Assembly (NCBI GenBank): GCA_905215525.1
Contig: CAJMQJ010000005.1
Location: forward strand, 104,490 to 168,489
Length of the DNA stretch: 64,000 nucleotides
Direction of reading: 5' to 3'
Source of the DNA: an uncultured bacterium
Lineage (GTDB): Bacteria; Actinomycetota; Coriobacteriia; Coriobacteriales; Coriobacteriaceae
Part shown: positions 28,179 through 36,956 of the stretch, piece by piece
Numbering within the stretch: position 1 is the first letter of the stretch
Layout: each line of letters starts with the position of its first letter
Notes under the pieces: model-generated
What the model saw: only the letters and a program-made list of their open reading frames with translations
Told to the model about the DNA's origin: nothing
The model's database searches: none
Position numbers and translations under genes: made by a program

Positions 28179-28240
28179 AGCTCCCTTCGGGCTTGTTGGA
28201 ATCGAACGTGTATCCGATTCCAACGTACCCAAAGGGAGCT
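28179..28240 (-). promoter_or_regulatory. 26-bp-arm hairpin covering the HAD gene ribosome-binding site
   Basis: Arms 28179-28204 and 28215-28240 pair at 22 of 26 positions. Read on the minus strand, the second arm ends AAGGGAGCT, the Shine-Dalgarno of the gene starting at 28173, and TTTTC follows. It could be an attenuator, an RBS-hiding structure or an upstream terminator. Confidence 0.6.
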
Positions 28241-28337
28241 CAAATAAGACTCCGCGGGCGTAAACGTTACAAGGACCTGGCAAATAGCTCACACATGCCA
28301 GAGGTCTCACGGTCGCGGCGTCAGGCGACACGCCAAA

Positions 28338-28376
28338 GAGTGTCCCCAACGACTAGTCGTTTAAGAACGTCCCCGA
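28338..28376. repeat. Repeat family D, copy 2 (inverted)
   Basis: Reverse complement of the 27274-27312 unit with about four mismatches in 39 bp; shares GACTAGTCGTTGGGGAC. It touches the adenine deaminase stop codon. Confidence 0.8.
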
Positions 28377-28379
28377 TGA

Positions 28380-30200
28380 CTAGTCGGCGTAGGTGAAGGT
28401 TGTAACGTCGAACATGCCCTCGGGGCGGATGCGGAGCGTCGGGATCACCGGCAGGGGCAGGAAAATGATGCCCATGATGGGGTCGAGCGGCGGCTCAATA
28501 CCCATGGCGCGCGCCTTGACCATAAAGTCGTCGTGCTGCGCGGCAACGTCCTCGGCCGTACCCTCGCTCATAAGGCCACCGAGCGCCAGCGGAATGCGCG
28601 CCACGACCTCGCCGTTGCGCACCAGCACGTGGCCGCCCTGGCCCACGGCCTCAACGGCAGCCATCATATCCGCCGCATTGTCGCCCACCACGCACACGTT
28701 ATGCGAATCGTGGCCGATCGTGGAGGCAATGGCACCACCGGTGATGGTGAAACCGCGCACCCAACCGCGACCGATATGCTTGCCGACCAAGCCCAGACCG
28801 GCGGGGCCGTCGCCGTCGACACCCTCGACCTGCAACGACACGCCACGGCCATGGCGCTCAATCAGCATAATGCGGCGCAAGTCCTCGTCAGTCTCGGGGC
28901 GAATCATGCCCGTGATAGCCATGCCCGGGATCACATCGATAACGGCCTCGCCCGGCTTAAAGGCATAGTCGAACACATCGAGCGAAAGCTTCGGCAGCTT
29001 AACGGAGGCACGCAGCTCATCGGCAAGGGCCGCAACCTCGGCCATCTCGGGTGCAATCTCGCCCACAAAGGTGCCGTCCTGCGCCACCAGGGCACCGGCG
29101 GCATATACGCGATGCGGAGCCGTGGCAAACGTCAGATCATTGAGCACCAGCAGGTCGGCACGCTTGCCCGGGGCAATCGCACCGCGTAGCTCGTACGGGT
29201 CGCGGCAGCCGTGATCCAGGCCAAACGCCTCGGCCGTGGAGAGGGACGCCATAGAGATGGCAACCACGGGGTCAATGCCGGCCTCGATAGCCACACGGCA
29301 GGCGTTGTCGATCATACCGGTCGAAAGCGCGTCGGAGGGAGCACGGTCGTCGGTCGCAAAGCAGCAGCGGCGGGCACGGGCGGGGTTTTCCAGCAGCATC
29401 GGCGACAAGTTGGCCAGGTCATGGCTGCACGTACCCTCGCGCAGCATCACATACATGCCGCGGGACAGCTTGTCGAGTGCCTCCTCGGGAATCGTCGACT
29501 CGTGGTCGGCGATAATGCCCGCCGCGGCATAGGCGTTGAGGTCCTTTCCGGCAACGAGCGGCGCGTGGCCGTCAACCTGCTTGGACGGCGTCTGGTTGGC
29601 AGCATCGATGCGAGCACAGGTCTCGGGGTCGCCCATAAAGACGCCCGGCAGGTTCATCATCTCACCCAGACCGAAGACATCGCCCGGATACTCGGCAAAA
29701 AACGCCTGCATATCGGCGGCGGTAATGACGGCACCGGCCTGCTCATCGGGCAGCGCGGGCACGCACGAGGGCATCATGTACTTGATGGAAATGGGCGCGC
29801 GACGGCCGTCCTCGATCATAAAGCGCAGGCCGTCCAGGCCGGAAACGTTGGCAATCTCGTGGCTGTCGGCAATGGCAGTGGTGGTGCCGCGCGTCGCCGC
29901 CATGCGCGCATACTCAGCAGGGCGGATGTTCGAAGATTCGATATGCAAGTGCCCGTCGATAAAACCGGGGGCAAGATAGCGGCCCTGGCAGTCGATGACT
30001 TCAGCCGCCTCGTAGGTGCCAGCAGCGTCATCGCGACCGTCGTAGAGCACGCCGACGATTACGCCATCCTTGACGGCAACGCTACCGGGCGCCACGCGCT
30101 GGCCATATACGTCGACAATCTGCGCATTGGTAAACAGCGTGTCGACGGGCACGCGACCCTCGGCAGCGTCGATCACAGACCTCATGACCTCAACGGACAT
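28380..30200 (-). CDS. ade: Adenine deaminase
   Basis: 606 aa of the amidohydrolase superfamily; converts adenine to hypoxanthine and ammonia. Metal ligands are visible in APGFIDGHLHIESSNI and DGHAPLV, with FATDDRAPSD further on; the Ade-specific C-terminal domain (ITGGAIASTIGHDSHNVCVVG) is intact. ATG 30200 follows AAAGGAG by 5 nt; the longer frame to 30281 crosses a terminator. Purine salvage, possibly linked to the purine-type gene cluster at 49-58 kb, though they are far apart. Stop lies inside the edge of repeat family D. Confidence 0.95.
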   Translation of the reverse strand: MSVEVMRSVIDAAEGRVPVDTLFTNAQIVDVYGQRVAPGSVAVKDGVIVGVLYDGRDDAAGTYEAAEVIDCQGRYLAPGFIDGHLHIESSNIRPAEYARMAATRGTTTAIADSHEIANVSGLDGLRFMIEDGRRAPISIKYMMPSCVPALPDEQAGAVITAADMQAFFAEYPGDVFGLGEMMNLPGVFMGDPETCARIDAANQTPSKQVDGHAPLVAGKDLNAYAAAGIIADHESTIPEEALDKLSRGMYVMLREGTCSHDLANLSPMLLENPARARRCCFATDDRAPSDALSTGMIDNACRVAIEAGIDPVVAISMASLSTAEAFGLDHGCRDPYELRGAIAPGKRADLLVLNDLTFATAPHRVYAAGALVAQDGTFVGEIAPEMAEVAALADELRASVKLPKLSLDVFDYAFKPGEAVIDVIPGMAITGMIRPETDEDLRRIMLIERHGRGVSLQVEGVDGDGPAGLGLVGKHIGRGWVRGFTITGGAIASTIGHDSHNVCVVGDNAADMMAAVEAVGQGGHVLVRNGEVVARIPLALGGLMSEGTAEDVAAQHDDFMVKARAMGIEPPLDPIMGIIFLPLPVIPTLRIRPEGMFDVTTFTYAD

Positions 30201-30220
30201 ACATACTCCTTTAACCGTAG

Positions 30221-30256
30221 AAAAAAGCTGCGGGGCGGACAGACCTTCACCGCAGC
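30221..30256 (-). terminator. Terminator-like hairpin just upstream of ade
   Basis: GCTGCGG/CCGCAGC stem (30250-30256 with 30227-30233) followed by TTTTTT on the minus strand, ending 21 nt before the ade start. It either ends read-through from tyrS or attenuates ade. Confidence 0.65.
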
Positions 30257-30344
30257 AAACCAATAGCCATTGTATGCCCAAACGATGGGTCGGGAATACA
30301 CCCCCCTCCGCTTAACGGCACACGCCACCCCGCGCAATGAGAAG

Positions 30345-30389
30345 GAGTGTCCCCCTACGACTACTCATTTATGTCTGTCCCCAATGAGT
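30345..30389. repeat. Repeat family D, copy 3 (diverged)
   Basis: GAGTGTCCCC...CGACTACTCATTTATG...GTCCCCAATGAGT is a weaker relative of the unit at 28338-28376 in the same orientation. Confidence 0.5.
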
Positions 30390-30416
30390 ACCCCGATGTT
30401 CTGGCAACGACAGCGA

Positions 30417-30515
30417 AAACCCGCCAGAGCGAGCAAGGTGCCTTGAAACGAGGCGGCATTGACCTTCTGGTCATGCCGCCGAAGTTGAAAGGCAGATTGC
30501 CGCTCTGGCGGGTTT
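30417..30515. repeat. 99-bp long imperfect palindrome
   Basis: Perfect 15-bp outer arms (30417-30431 with 30501-30515) and an inner stem GGCGGCAT/ATGCCGCC around GACC-TTCT-GGTC. Most of the intervening bases also pair. On the minus strand it ends GGCGGGTTTTC, so it may serve as a distal tyrS terminator. With copy 3 of family D it fills the 355-bp gap between tyrS and ade. Confidence 0.75.
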
Positions 30516-30528
30516 GCAGCGTCAACCG

Positions 30529-30556
30529 GTTACGCGGTTTGGTAAAACCGCGTAAC
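30529..30556 (-). terminator. Hairpin at the tyrS stop
   Basis: Perfect 12-bp GTTACGCGGTTT/AAACCGCGTAAC stem with a 4-nt loop, overlapping the last base of the tyrS stop codon; no T-run. Confidence 0.55.
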
Positions 30557-31767
30557 TAAACCAGCTTGAAGCCCTTGCGCTTGCCCACGGAGAGGGTGTC
30601 GCCCAGCTTGAGGGCGCTCGGATCGATGTTGTAGCTCTTGGGAGCCACAGCCTTGCCGTTGATCTTGACGCCGCCGCCGTCGATGTCGCGGCGGGCCTGA
30701 CCGGCGCTGGCCGAAAGGCCCAGGTCCTTGAGCAGGCCAGCGAGGTAAATCTGGCCCTCGTCGTTGACGGTCAGCTCAACGTGCTTCTCGGGGAAGTCGG
30801 CAAGCTGGCCCTCCTTGAACACACGGTCGAACTCGGCCTGAGCCTCGTCGCCGGCGCCAGCACCGTGGTAGGTGTCGCACAGGTCGCGGCCTAGAGCGCG
30901 CTTGAGCTCGTAGGGGTCGGCGGAGCCATCGGCCAGGGCGGCATCGATCTTGTCGACCTCGGCCGGGGTGAGCGAACTGGCCAGACGATAGTACTTGCCA
31001 ATCATCTCGTCGGGGATGGACATGGTCTTGCCGAACATATCCTTGGGAGCATCGGTCAGGCCGATGTAGTTACCGTAGGACTTGGACATCTTACGGACGC
31101 CGTCGGTGCCCTCGAGCAGCGGCATGGTGAGCGCGATCTGCGGTTCCATGCCCATCTTCTCCATGAGCTCGCGGCCGGCGAGCAGGTTAAAGAGCTGGTC
31201 GGTGCCGCCCATCTCGACGTCGGCCTTGATCTGCACGGAGTCGAAGGCCTGCATCACAGGGTACAGGAACTCGTGCAGGGCAATCGGCGTCTGGGACTGG
31301 TAGCGCTTGGTAAAGTCGTCGCGCTCGAGGATGCGGGCGACGGTGAACTTGGAGCACACCTGCAGCAGGCCGGCCAGGTCCATCGAAAGGATCCAGTCGC
31401 CGTTGTGCACGATGGTGGTCTTCTCGGGGTCCAGGATCTTCATGGCCTGGCTCACGTAGGTCTCGGCGTTGGCCTCGATCTGCTCCTGCGAAAGCTGCGG
31501 GCGGGTGGAGTTCTTGCCCGAGGGGTCGCCGATCAGCGCAGTGCCGTTGCCGATGATAAGGGTGACGTTGTGGCCCAGGTCCTGGAACTGACGCATCTTG
31601 CGCAGGGGCACGGCATGGCCCAGGTGCAGGTCGGGGCTGGTGGGATCGACGCCGAGCTTGATGTTGAGGGGCTCGCCCTTCTCAAGCTTCTTGCGAAGGT
31701 CGGCCTCGGGGACGATCTGCGCTGCACCCGAGGTGATGATACGCATTTGCTCGTCGACAGACAGCAT
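30556..31767 (-). CDS. tyrS: Tyrosyl-tRNA synthetase
   Basis: 403 aa class I synthetase charging tRNA-Tyr. HIGH-type motif appears as HLGH about residues 47-50 (DPTSPDLHLGHAVPL), KMSKS in DGVRKMSKSYGNYIG about 225-235, with the tyrosine pocket in EFLYPVMQAFDSVQI and the GGTDQLFN block. An S4 RNA-binding domain occupies the last ~65 residues. Belongs to the TyrRS subgroup that keeps LGH in place of IGH. ATG 31767 is preceded by AAAAGGAGG. No T-box leader is visible in the 97-bp gap upstream. Confidence 0.96.
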   Translation of the reverse strand: MLSVDEQMRIITSGAAQIVPEADLRKKLEKGEPLNIKLGVDPTSPDLHLGHAVPLRKMRQFQDLGHNVTLIIGNGTALIGDPSGKNSTRPQLSQEQIEANAETYVSQAMKILDPEKTTIVHNGDWILSMDLAGLLQVCSKFTVARILERDDFTKRYQSQTPIALHEFLYPVMQAFDSVQIKADVEMGGTDQLFNLLAGRELMEKMGMEPQIALTMPLLEGTDGVRKMSKSYGNYIGLTDAPKDMFGKTMSIPDEMIGKYYRLASSLTPAEVDKIDAALADGSADPYELKRALGRDLCDTYHGAGAGDEAQAEFDRVFKEGQLADFPEKHVELTVNDEGQIYLAGLLKDLGLSASAGQARRDIDGGGVKINGKAVAPKSYNIDPSALKLGDTLSVGKRKGFKLV

Positions 31768-31864
31768 TGGGTATCCTCCTTTTGCTATAGCACCCTCACC
31801 GGATACGGCGGTGCTCGAAGTTCATAAACCCACTAATCATAACCAAAACGGCGCGACCGAACAC

Positions 31865-33841
31865 CTACGACAGGAAAATCCTCGTCCTGCCGCACGCGTC
31901 GATAACGACCGGCAAACGCGTGCCGTCACGTTCGACCAAAAAGCGCGCCTGCTGACGGCGCGAGCAGTCACGGCAACGGACCTGCCCCGTCGCATCCGTG
32001 GCGCAGGCGCCCTCGGCAGTCAGCAAGCAGTGCTCGCACACCATGAGCTCGGGACTATCGGCGTCGACAGCCCCCAAGACACCGGGGCAAGCGGCAAGCT
32101 CGGCAACACGCTCCGCGTCGTCGGCGACAAGCTCGGCAGGCAAATACACACGGCCCGCGCCGAGCCCGCGTAGCCAGGCAAGCGTAACCCGGTTCGCGCA
32201 AAACACCGGTGCCGCAACGTCAAACGCCACGCCCAGCTCACGCGCCATCGCCACCTGTCCCAGATTGCGGCAGACGACGCGCCCGGCACGCTGCATAAGC
32301 GCCCGAGTCCGCTCGGCGTCGCCCGCGCGGCACACTTCGTCGAGCACCACCGTTGTATCGGACAGATCTCGCTCATCGCGCGGACCCACATCCATCAGCT
32401 CCCAGGCAAAGACCATACGAGCAAAATCCTCGCGCTTTGCCGGCCCCGCCGACCCCGCCAACTCCGTCGACGCACCGCCATCCACCGCAGCGCCCTCAAA
32501 GGGCAGCACCTCAACGGCACGCGCAACGGGCGCAATCGCATCCGCCTCGGCCCGCATGCGCTCCAACACCGCCGCCGTCTGATCCAACACGCCGGCGCTG
32601 CGAATCAGATAGACCTCGCAGCCCGCGTCCACCTTACGTTTGCAATGCACGACGATGCGCTCCCCCGCAGCGGCATCCACGGGGCAAGGCACCTGTGGCC
32701 AGCGCTTGGGCACATCGGGACGCGCGTCGGCACCCGGGTAAAATCGGATTTCGAGCGTATCGCCCGCCGCCACGGCGGCATCAAGCTCAACCGTCACCTC
32801 TTCGTGACCCACCGCCACCAAGTGGCCCACGCGCACGCCCTGGTTGATCGCGCGCTCAAAGCTCATGAGCTCGGCACCCGAACGACCCCGCAGGTAAGCA
32901 TCGGTAAACCCACGGTTAAACGACCTTCCCAGCTCGCGTTCAAGCTCTTCCACGGCACCGGAGTCCCACGCGCCGTCGCACAGCATATCGAGTGCCCGAC
33001 GCCACACCCTCACCACGTTGAATACGTAATCGGGGTTCTTCATGCGTCCCTCGATCTTGAGCGATGCCACGCCGGTGGCAACAAGCTCGGGCAGGTGCGC
33101 GATACCCAGATAGTCACGCGGACAAAGCAGGCGGTCTCCCTCGATGGCAACAACACTCTGCCCCGCCTCGTCCACTAGGTCGTACGCCAGACGGCACGGC
33201 TGCGTGCAGTCGCCGCGCATCGCCGAGCGCCCACGCCGCAAGGCCGAGAACTCGCACGCCCCCGAATAGCCGATGCAAATCGCACCGTGGCAGAACACCT
33301 CGATGGGCACGCCCGTGGCACATAGCGCCGCAATCTCGTCGACCGTCAGCTCGCGTGCCGTCGTCACGCGCTCGACCCCCAGCTCATCGGCGGCAAGCCG
33401 CACGGCACCCTCGCTATGAGCGCCCGCCTGCGTGGACAGGTGAATCTCGACCCCGGGAATCGCCGCGCGCAGCGCGCAGGCCAACCCGGCATCGGCGACA
33501 ATCAGAGCATCGGCGCCCAGCTCCAGTGCATGAGCTCCCAACGCCACCGCGTCGGACAACTCATCGTCAAACACGAACACGTTGAGCGTTACGTACACAC
33601 GCACGCCATGGGCATGCGCCACGGCGCAGCCGCGCGCAAACTCGTTATCCGTAAAGCCATGGGCGCTCACACGGGCGTTAAAGCCTCCCAACCCCGCATA
33701 GATGGCATCGGCACCCGCGGCGATGGCCGCAAGCATCTGGTCGAGTCCGCCCGCCGGCGCCAGCAGCTCGGGCAGCGCCGCACCGGCAGCATCCAATCCA
33801 GTCTCGTATTGTCCGCTCGGCCCCATCGTCCGAATCGCCAT
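31865..33841 (-). CDS. U32 family protein (RlhA/TrhP-like RNA hydroxylation or peptidase)
   Basis: 658 aa. N-terminal U32 barrel starts ELLAPAGGLDQMLAAIAAGA; the Cys-rich signature region ICIGYSGACEFSALRRGRSAMRGDCTQPCR carries the conserved Cys set and is followed by ASLKIEGRMKNPDYV. A DUF3656 central part and a C-terminal CEHCLL...CRDCSR four-Cys region follow. Characterised members (RlhA, TrhP) hydroxylate rRNA or tRNA; others are called collagenase-like peptidases. ATG 33841 has AAGGAG 7 nt upstream. Divergent from the penicillin-binding protein. Confidence 0.88.
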   Translation of the reverse strand: MAIRTMGPSGQYETGLDAAGAALPELLAPAGGLDQMLAAIAAGADAIYAGLGGFNARVSAHGFTDNEFARGCAVAHAHGVRVYVTLNVFVFDDELSDAVALGAHALELGADALIVADAGLACALRAAIPGVEIHLSTQAGAHSEGAVRLAADELGVERVTTARELTVDEIAALCATGVPIEVFCHGAICIGYSGACEFSALRRGRSAMRGDCTQPCRLAYDLVDEAGQSVVAIEGDRLLCPRDYLGIAHLPELVATGVASLKIEGRMKNPDYVFNVVRVWRRALDMLCDGAWDSGAVEELERELGRSFNRGFTDAYLRGRSGAELMSFERAINQGVRVGHLVAVGHEEVTVELDAAVAAGDTLEIRFYPGADARPDVPKRWPQVPCPVDAAAGERIVVHCKRKVDAGCEVYLIRSAGVLDQTAAVLERMRAEADAIAPVARAVEVLPFEGAAVDGGASTELAGSAGPAKREDFARMVFAWELMDVGPRDERDLSDTTVVLDEVCRAGDAERTRALMQRAGRVVCRNLGQVAMARELGVAFDVAAPVFCANRVTLAWLRGLGAGRVYLPAELVADDAERVAELAACPGVLGAVDADSPELMVCEHCLLTAEGACATDATGQVRCRDCSRRQQARFLVERDGTRLPVVIDACGRTRIFLS

Positions 33842-34003
33842 CGGCAAACTCCTTACCAAGGTATGCATTCACTCTGAAAAATGCCGTCTTCCAGCATACA
33901 CGAGGCCTCGCGCGCCCCGTTTGGTTTATCGTGTAATAACTTATGTCCATCCTGCCCCGACGGCACATCCGCCGTCCGGCACGACATACCTGGAGGTCAA
34001 TAT

Positions 34004-36202
34004 ATGGGTCCTCGCCAACGACAGGGACGCAGCCGTTCAAAGACGCATGCCCTGCCCATAATCCTGCTCTCGTTTTTGGGCTTTCTGCTTATCGCGGGCG
34101 TGGCATTTGGCATCGGCATGGTCGGCAACGTCAACCGCTGGCTGTCCGATCTGCCCGACTACACCGACGCCAACGCGTATCTGGTGAGCGAGCCCACCGA
34201 GATCGTCGACTGCAACGGCAACAAGATTGCGAGCTTCTACACGCAAAACCGCAAGTCCATCACCAAGGACGAGGTCTCCCCCTACGTGCTGCAGGGCACC
34301 GTTGACGTCGAGGACGAGCGCTTCTACGAGCACGGCGGTATCGACCTGTGGGGTATCGCGCGTGCTGCGGTGGCAACCCTCGGCGGCGGGCACGAAGGCG
34401 CCTCGACTATCACCCAGCAGCTGGTGCGCAACACCATCCTGCAGGAGGAGCAGTTCGACTCGACCATCGAGCGTAAGGTGCGCGAGGCCTACATCGCCGT
34501 CAAGATGGAGGACATGTACTCCAAAGACGAGATCCTCATGATGTACCTCAACACCATCTACTACGGTCACGGCGCCTACGGCATCGAGGCCGCAGCCGAA
34601 ACCTATCTGTCCAAGAGCGCCGCCGACCTCACCCTGAGCGAGGCCGCACTGCTCATCGGCCTTCCCAACTCGCCCTCGCAGTACGACCCCACGGTCAACC
34701 CCGACCTGGCGCTGTCCCGTCGCAACAAGGTCCTTGACAACATGTTGCGCCTGGGCCACATCACGCAGGAGGAGCACGATGCCGCACAGGCCGAGCCCAT
34801 CACCCTCAACGTGACCGAGATTTCGGGCAGCGGCGTCGACGTATACTCGCAGCCCTACTTTGTCGCCTATGTCAAGCAGCTGCTGGAGCAGGAGTTCTCG
34901 ACCGACGTGCTCTTTAAGGGCGGCCTGACCGTCAAGACCACCATCGACCCCACGATGCAGCAGGTGGCAGAGAATGCCGTCCGCGAGCAGCTCGACACGC
35001 TCTCGCTTGACGGCCTGGACATGGGCATGGTCGTCGTCGACCCCAAGACCGGCTACATCAAGTGCATGGTGGGCGGCTACGACTACAACGCCGACGAGAA
35101 CCACGTAAACCATGCCACGGCCAAGCGTCCCGTCGGCTCCACCTTTAAGGCCTTTACGCTGGCAACTGCCATCCAAAACGGCATGAACCCCAACGTCACC
35201 CTCAACTGCAACTCGCCGCTCAAGGCCAAGGGCACCACAACCGAGGTACAAAACTACGCCAACCAGAGCTATGGCAACATCACGCTTAAGCAGGCGACGG
35301 CATACTCCTCCAACACCGGCTACATCCAGGTGGCGGAAGCCGTCGGCAACAGCAAGATCATCTCGCTCGTCAAAAAGCTCGGCATCGACCCCGCCAAGGA
35401 CAACATCGAGGACGTTCCCGTCATGACCCTCGGCACCGGCTCGATCTCGCCGCTCGAGATGGCCGCCGCCTACGCGACGTTTGCCAACGGCGGCTACTAT
35501 CGCCAGCCGATCGCCATCACCGAGATTGACTCTCGTACCGGTTCGGTGCTGTACCAGCACACCGACAATCCCTCACAGGTGCTTACCGAGGGCGAGGCCG
35601 CCGCGGTCACCGATGTTCTGTCCGGCGTCATGAAGGGCAGCGGTACGGGTGCTGCCGGCGCCCTGAGTGTCAACCAGCCCTATGCCGGCAAGACGGGCAC
35701 CACCGACAACACCACCAACCTGTGGTTCTGCGGCTATACCCCGCAGCTGGCATGCGCCCTGTGGACCGGCTATTCCGCGGGCGAGATCCCCATCCAAAAG
35801 TACGGCACGGACCTGCTGGGCGACAGCACCAACCTGCCTGTCTTTAAGCGGTTTATGAACACCGTTCTGACCGGTACCGAGCGCGAGGAGTTTGCGACCG
35901 GAACGGCGCCCACCTACAAGAACAACAGCGTCTGGAAGTTCTACGGCACCAACAACACCAAGAAGTCGGAGAACGACGACAAGGACAAGGACGAAGAGGA
36001 AGAGGAAGAGGAAACCACCACAACGACTACCACGACGACCACGACCACCGAGACCACGGGCGGCGACACCACCGGCGGCACCGGTACGACCGGTGGCTCG
36101 ACGGGCGGCTCCACTGGTGGTTCGACCGGCGGCGATGGCGGCACGCCTACGCCTACGCCCACTCCCGACCCCTCGCCCACGCCTGACGATACGGTCGGCT
36201 AA
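34004..36202 (+). CDS. Class A penicillin-binding protein with low-complexity tail
   Basis: 732 aa. One N-terminal membrane anchor (about residues 18-40), a GT51 glycosyltransferase with catalytic Glu about 102 in VEDERFYEHGG, then a transpeptidase with S379-T-F-K382, S435-S-N437 and K563-T-G-T566. Polymerises and cross-links peptidoglycan outside the membrane. The last ~90 residues are unusual: an Asp/Lys/Glu run, a run of Thr, repeats of STGG and a PTPTP stretch ending DDTVG. ATG 34004 follows TGGAGG; a longer frame from 33881 is not supported. Confidence 0.95.
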   Translation: MGPRQRQGRSRSKTHALPIILLSFLGFLLIAGVAFGIGMVGNVNRWLSDLPDYTDANAYLVSEPTEIVDCNGNKIASFYTQNRKSITKDEVSPYVLQGTVDVEDERFYEHGGIDLWGIARAAVATLGGGHEGASTITQQLVRNTILQEEQFDSTIERKVREAYIAVKMEDMYSKDEILMMYLNTIYYGHGAYGIEAAAETYLSKSAADLTLSEAALLIGLPNSPSQYDPTVNPDLALSRRNKVLDNMLRLGHITQEEHDAAQAEPITLNVTEISGSGVDVYSQPYFVAYVKQLLEQEFSTDVLFKGGLTVKTTIDPTMQQVAENAVREQLDTLSLDGLDMGMVVVDPKTGYIKCMVGGYDYNADENHVNHATAKRPVGSTFKAFTLATAIQNGMNPNVTLNCNSPLKAKGTTTEVQNYANQSYGNITLKQATAYSSNTGYIQVAEAVGNSKIISLVKKLGIDPAKDNIEDVPVMTLGTGSISPLEMAAAYATFANGGYYRQPIAITEIDSRTGSVLYQHTDNPSQVLTEGEAAAVTDVLSGVMKGSGTGAAGALSVNQPYAGKTGTTDNTTNLWFCGYTPQLACALWTGYSAGEIPIQKYGTDLLGDSTNLPVFKRFMNTVLTGTEREEFATGTAPTYKNNSVWKFYGTNNTKKSENDDKDKDEEEEEEETTTTTTTTTTTTETTGGDTTGGTGTTGGSTGGSTGGSTGGDGGTPTPTPTPDPSPTPDDTVG

Positions 36203-36224
36203 GAAGTACGCGACTAAAGCCAAC

Positions 36225-36263
36225 AAGGCCCCGAGCAGCTTATTGAACTGCTCGGGGCCTTTT
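36225..36263 (+). terminator. PBP gene terminator
   Basis: 14-bp stem AAGGCCCCGAGCAG/CTGCTCGGGGCCTT (36225-36238, 36248-36261) then TTTT, about 23 nt past the stop. Confidence 0.9.
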
Positions 36264-36386
36264 AGTTTGAAGCGACCTGGTGGGCGGTCTTTATACCGGC
36301 AAACAAAAAGAGGTACCGACCAACGTCGATACCCCTTACAAGCCACTATGTCAGCGCACACAATGCCGAGCGCACGACCCGCACAC

Positions 36387-36824
36387 CTACTTGCGAGAAT
36401 TGCTCAACTTATTGATCAGCGCCTCGAGACGCTCGCCGTCCTCGGCCGTCTGGGCAATAACCAAAATCGTATCGTTGCCGGCAAGCGAGCCAAGCACATC
36501 GGGCAACTCTGCCGCATCAACGGCGGCGGCGATGCCGGAAGCCGTGCCAGGCTGAGCCTTGATCATAACCAGATTATCGGTACGCAGAACGCCCGTTACG
36601 AGCTCGGAAACCATACGCTGCAGGTGCAAATCCTCTGCCAGAACATAGATGCCCTCAGGGAGCTTACGCAGCCCCATGTCGGCAATATCGCGAGAGACAG
36701 TCGCCTGCGTGCAATCAAAGCCCATAGCACGGAGCTCATCAACCAGCACGCGCTGCGTGCGGACATCCTTATTGCGCACAATATCTCTAATGGCATCCTG
36801 GCGCCCATTGCGTTTTTTAGCCAT
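36387..36824 (-). CDS. argR: Arginine repressor ArgR
   Basis: 145 aa. N-terminal winged helix with the recognition segment GFDCTQATVSRDIADMGLRK; C-terminal oligomerisation and arginine-binding domain with GTASGIAAAVDAAELPDVLG and NDTILVI. Represses arginine biosynthesis when arginine is bound. ATG 36824 has GAGAGGG 7 nt before; the frame to 36857 adds non-family residues. No arg genes are in the window. A palindrome lies in its leader. Confidence 0.93.
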   Translation of the reverse strand: MAKKRNGRQDAIRDIVRNKDVRTQRVLVDELRAMGFDCTQATVSRDIADMGLRKLPEGIYVLAEDLHLQRMVSELVTGVLRTDNLVMIKAQPGTASGIAAAVDAAELPDVLGSLAGNDTILVIAQTAEDGERLEALINKLSNSRK

Positions 36825-36857
36825 ACAAACCCTCTCTCCAAAAGATGGCGGAGACAA

Positions 36858-36872
36858 TCAATCAGTGATTGA
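36858..36872. promoter_or_regulatory. Palindrome upstream of argR
   Basis: TCAATC-AGT-GATTGA, perfect 6-bp arms, 34 nt before the argR start in an AT-rich stretch. Could be an autoregulatory site, although it does not closely match the classical ARG box (TGAAT...ATTCA). Confidence 0.35.
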
Positions 36873-36956
36873 ATAGTTTAACGCTATTTGAAGGCTTTTG
36901 TGTATAAGAACGCATTTCGAAACAATTCTATGCAAGTTTGTTTCGTAATGAGCCGT

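Noticed and set aside
34037..35560. 507-codon minus-strand frame in the PBP gene
   Set aside because: Antisense shadow; the + strand has complete GT51 and transpeptidase motifs.
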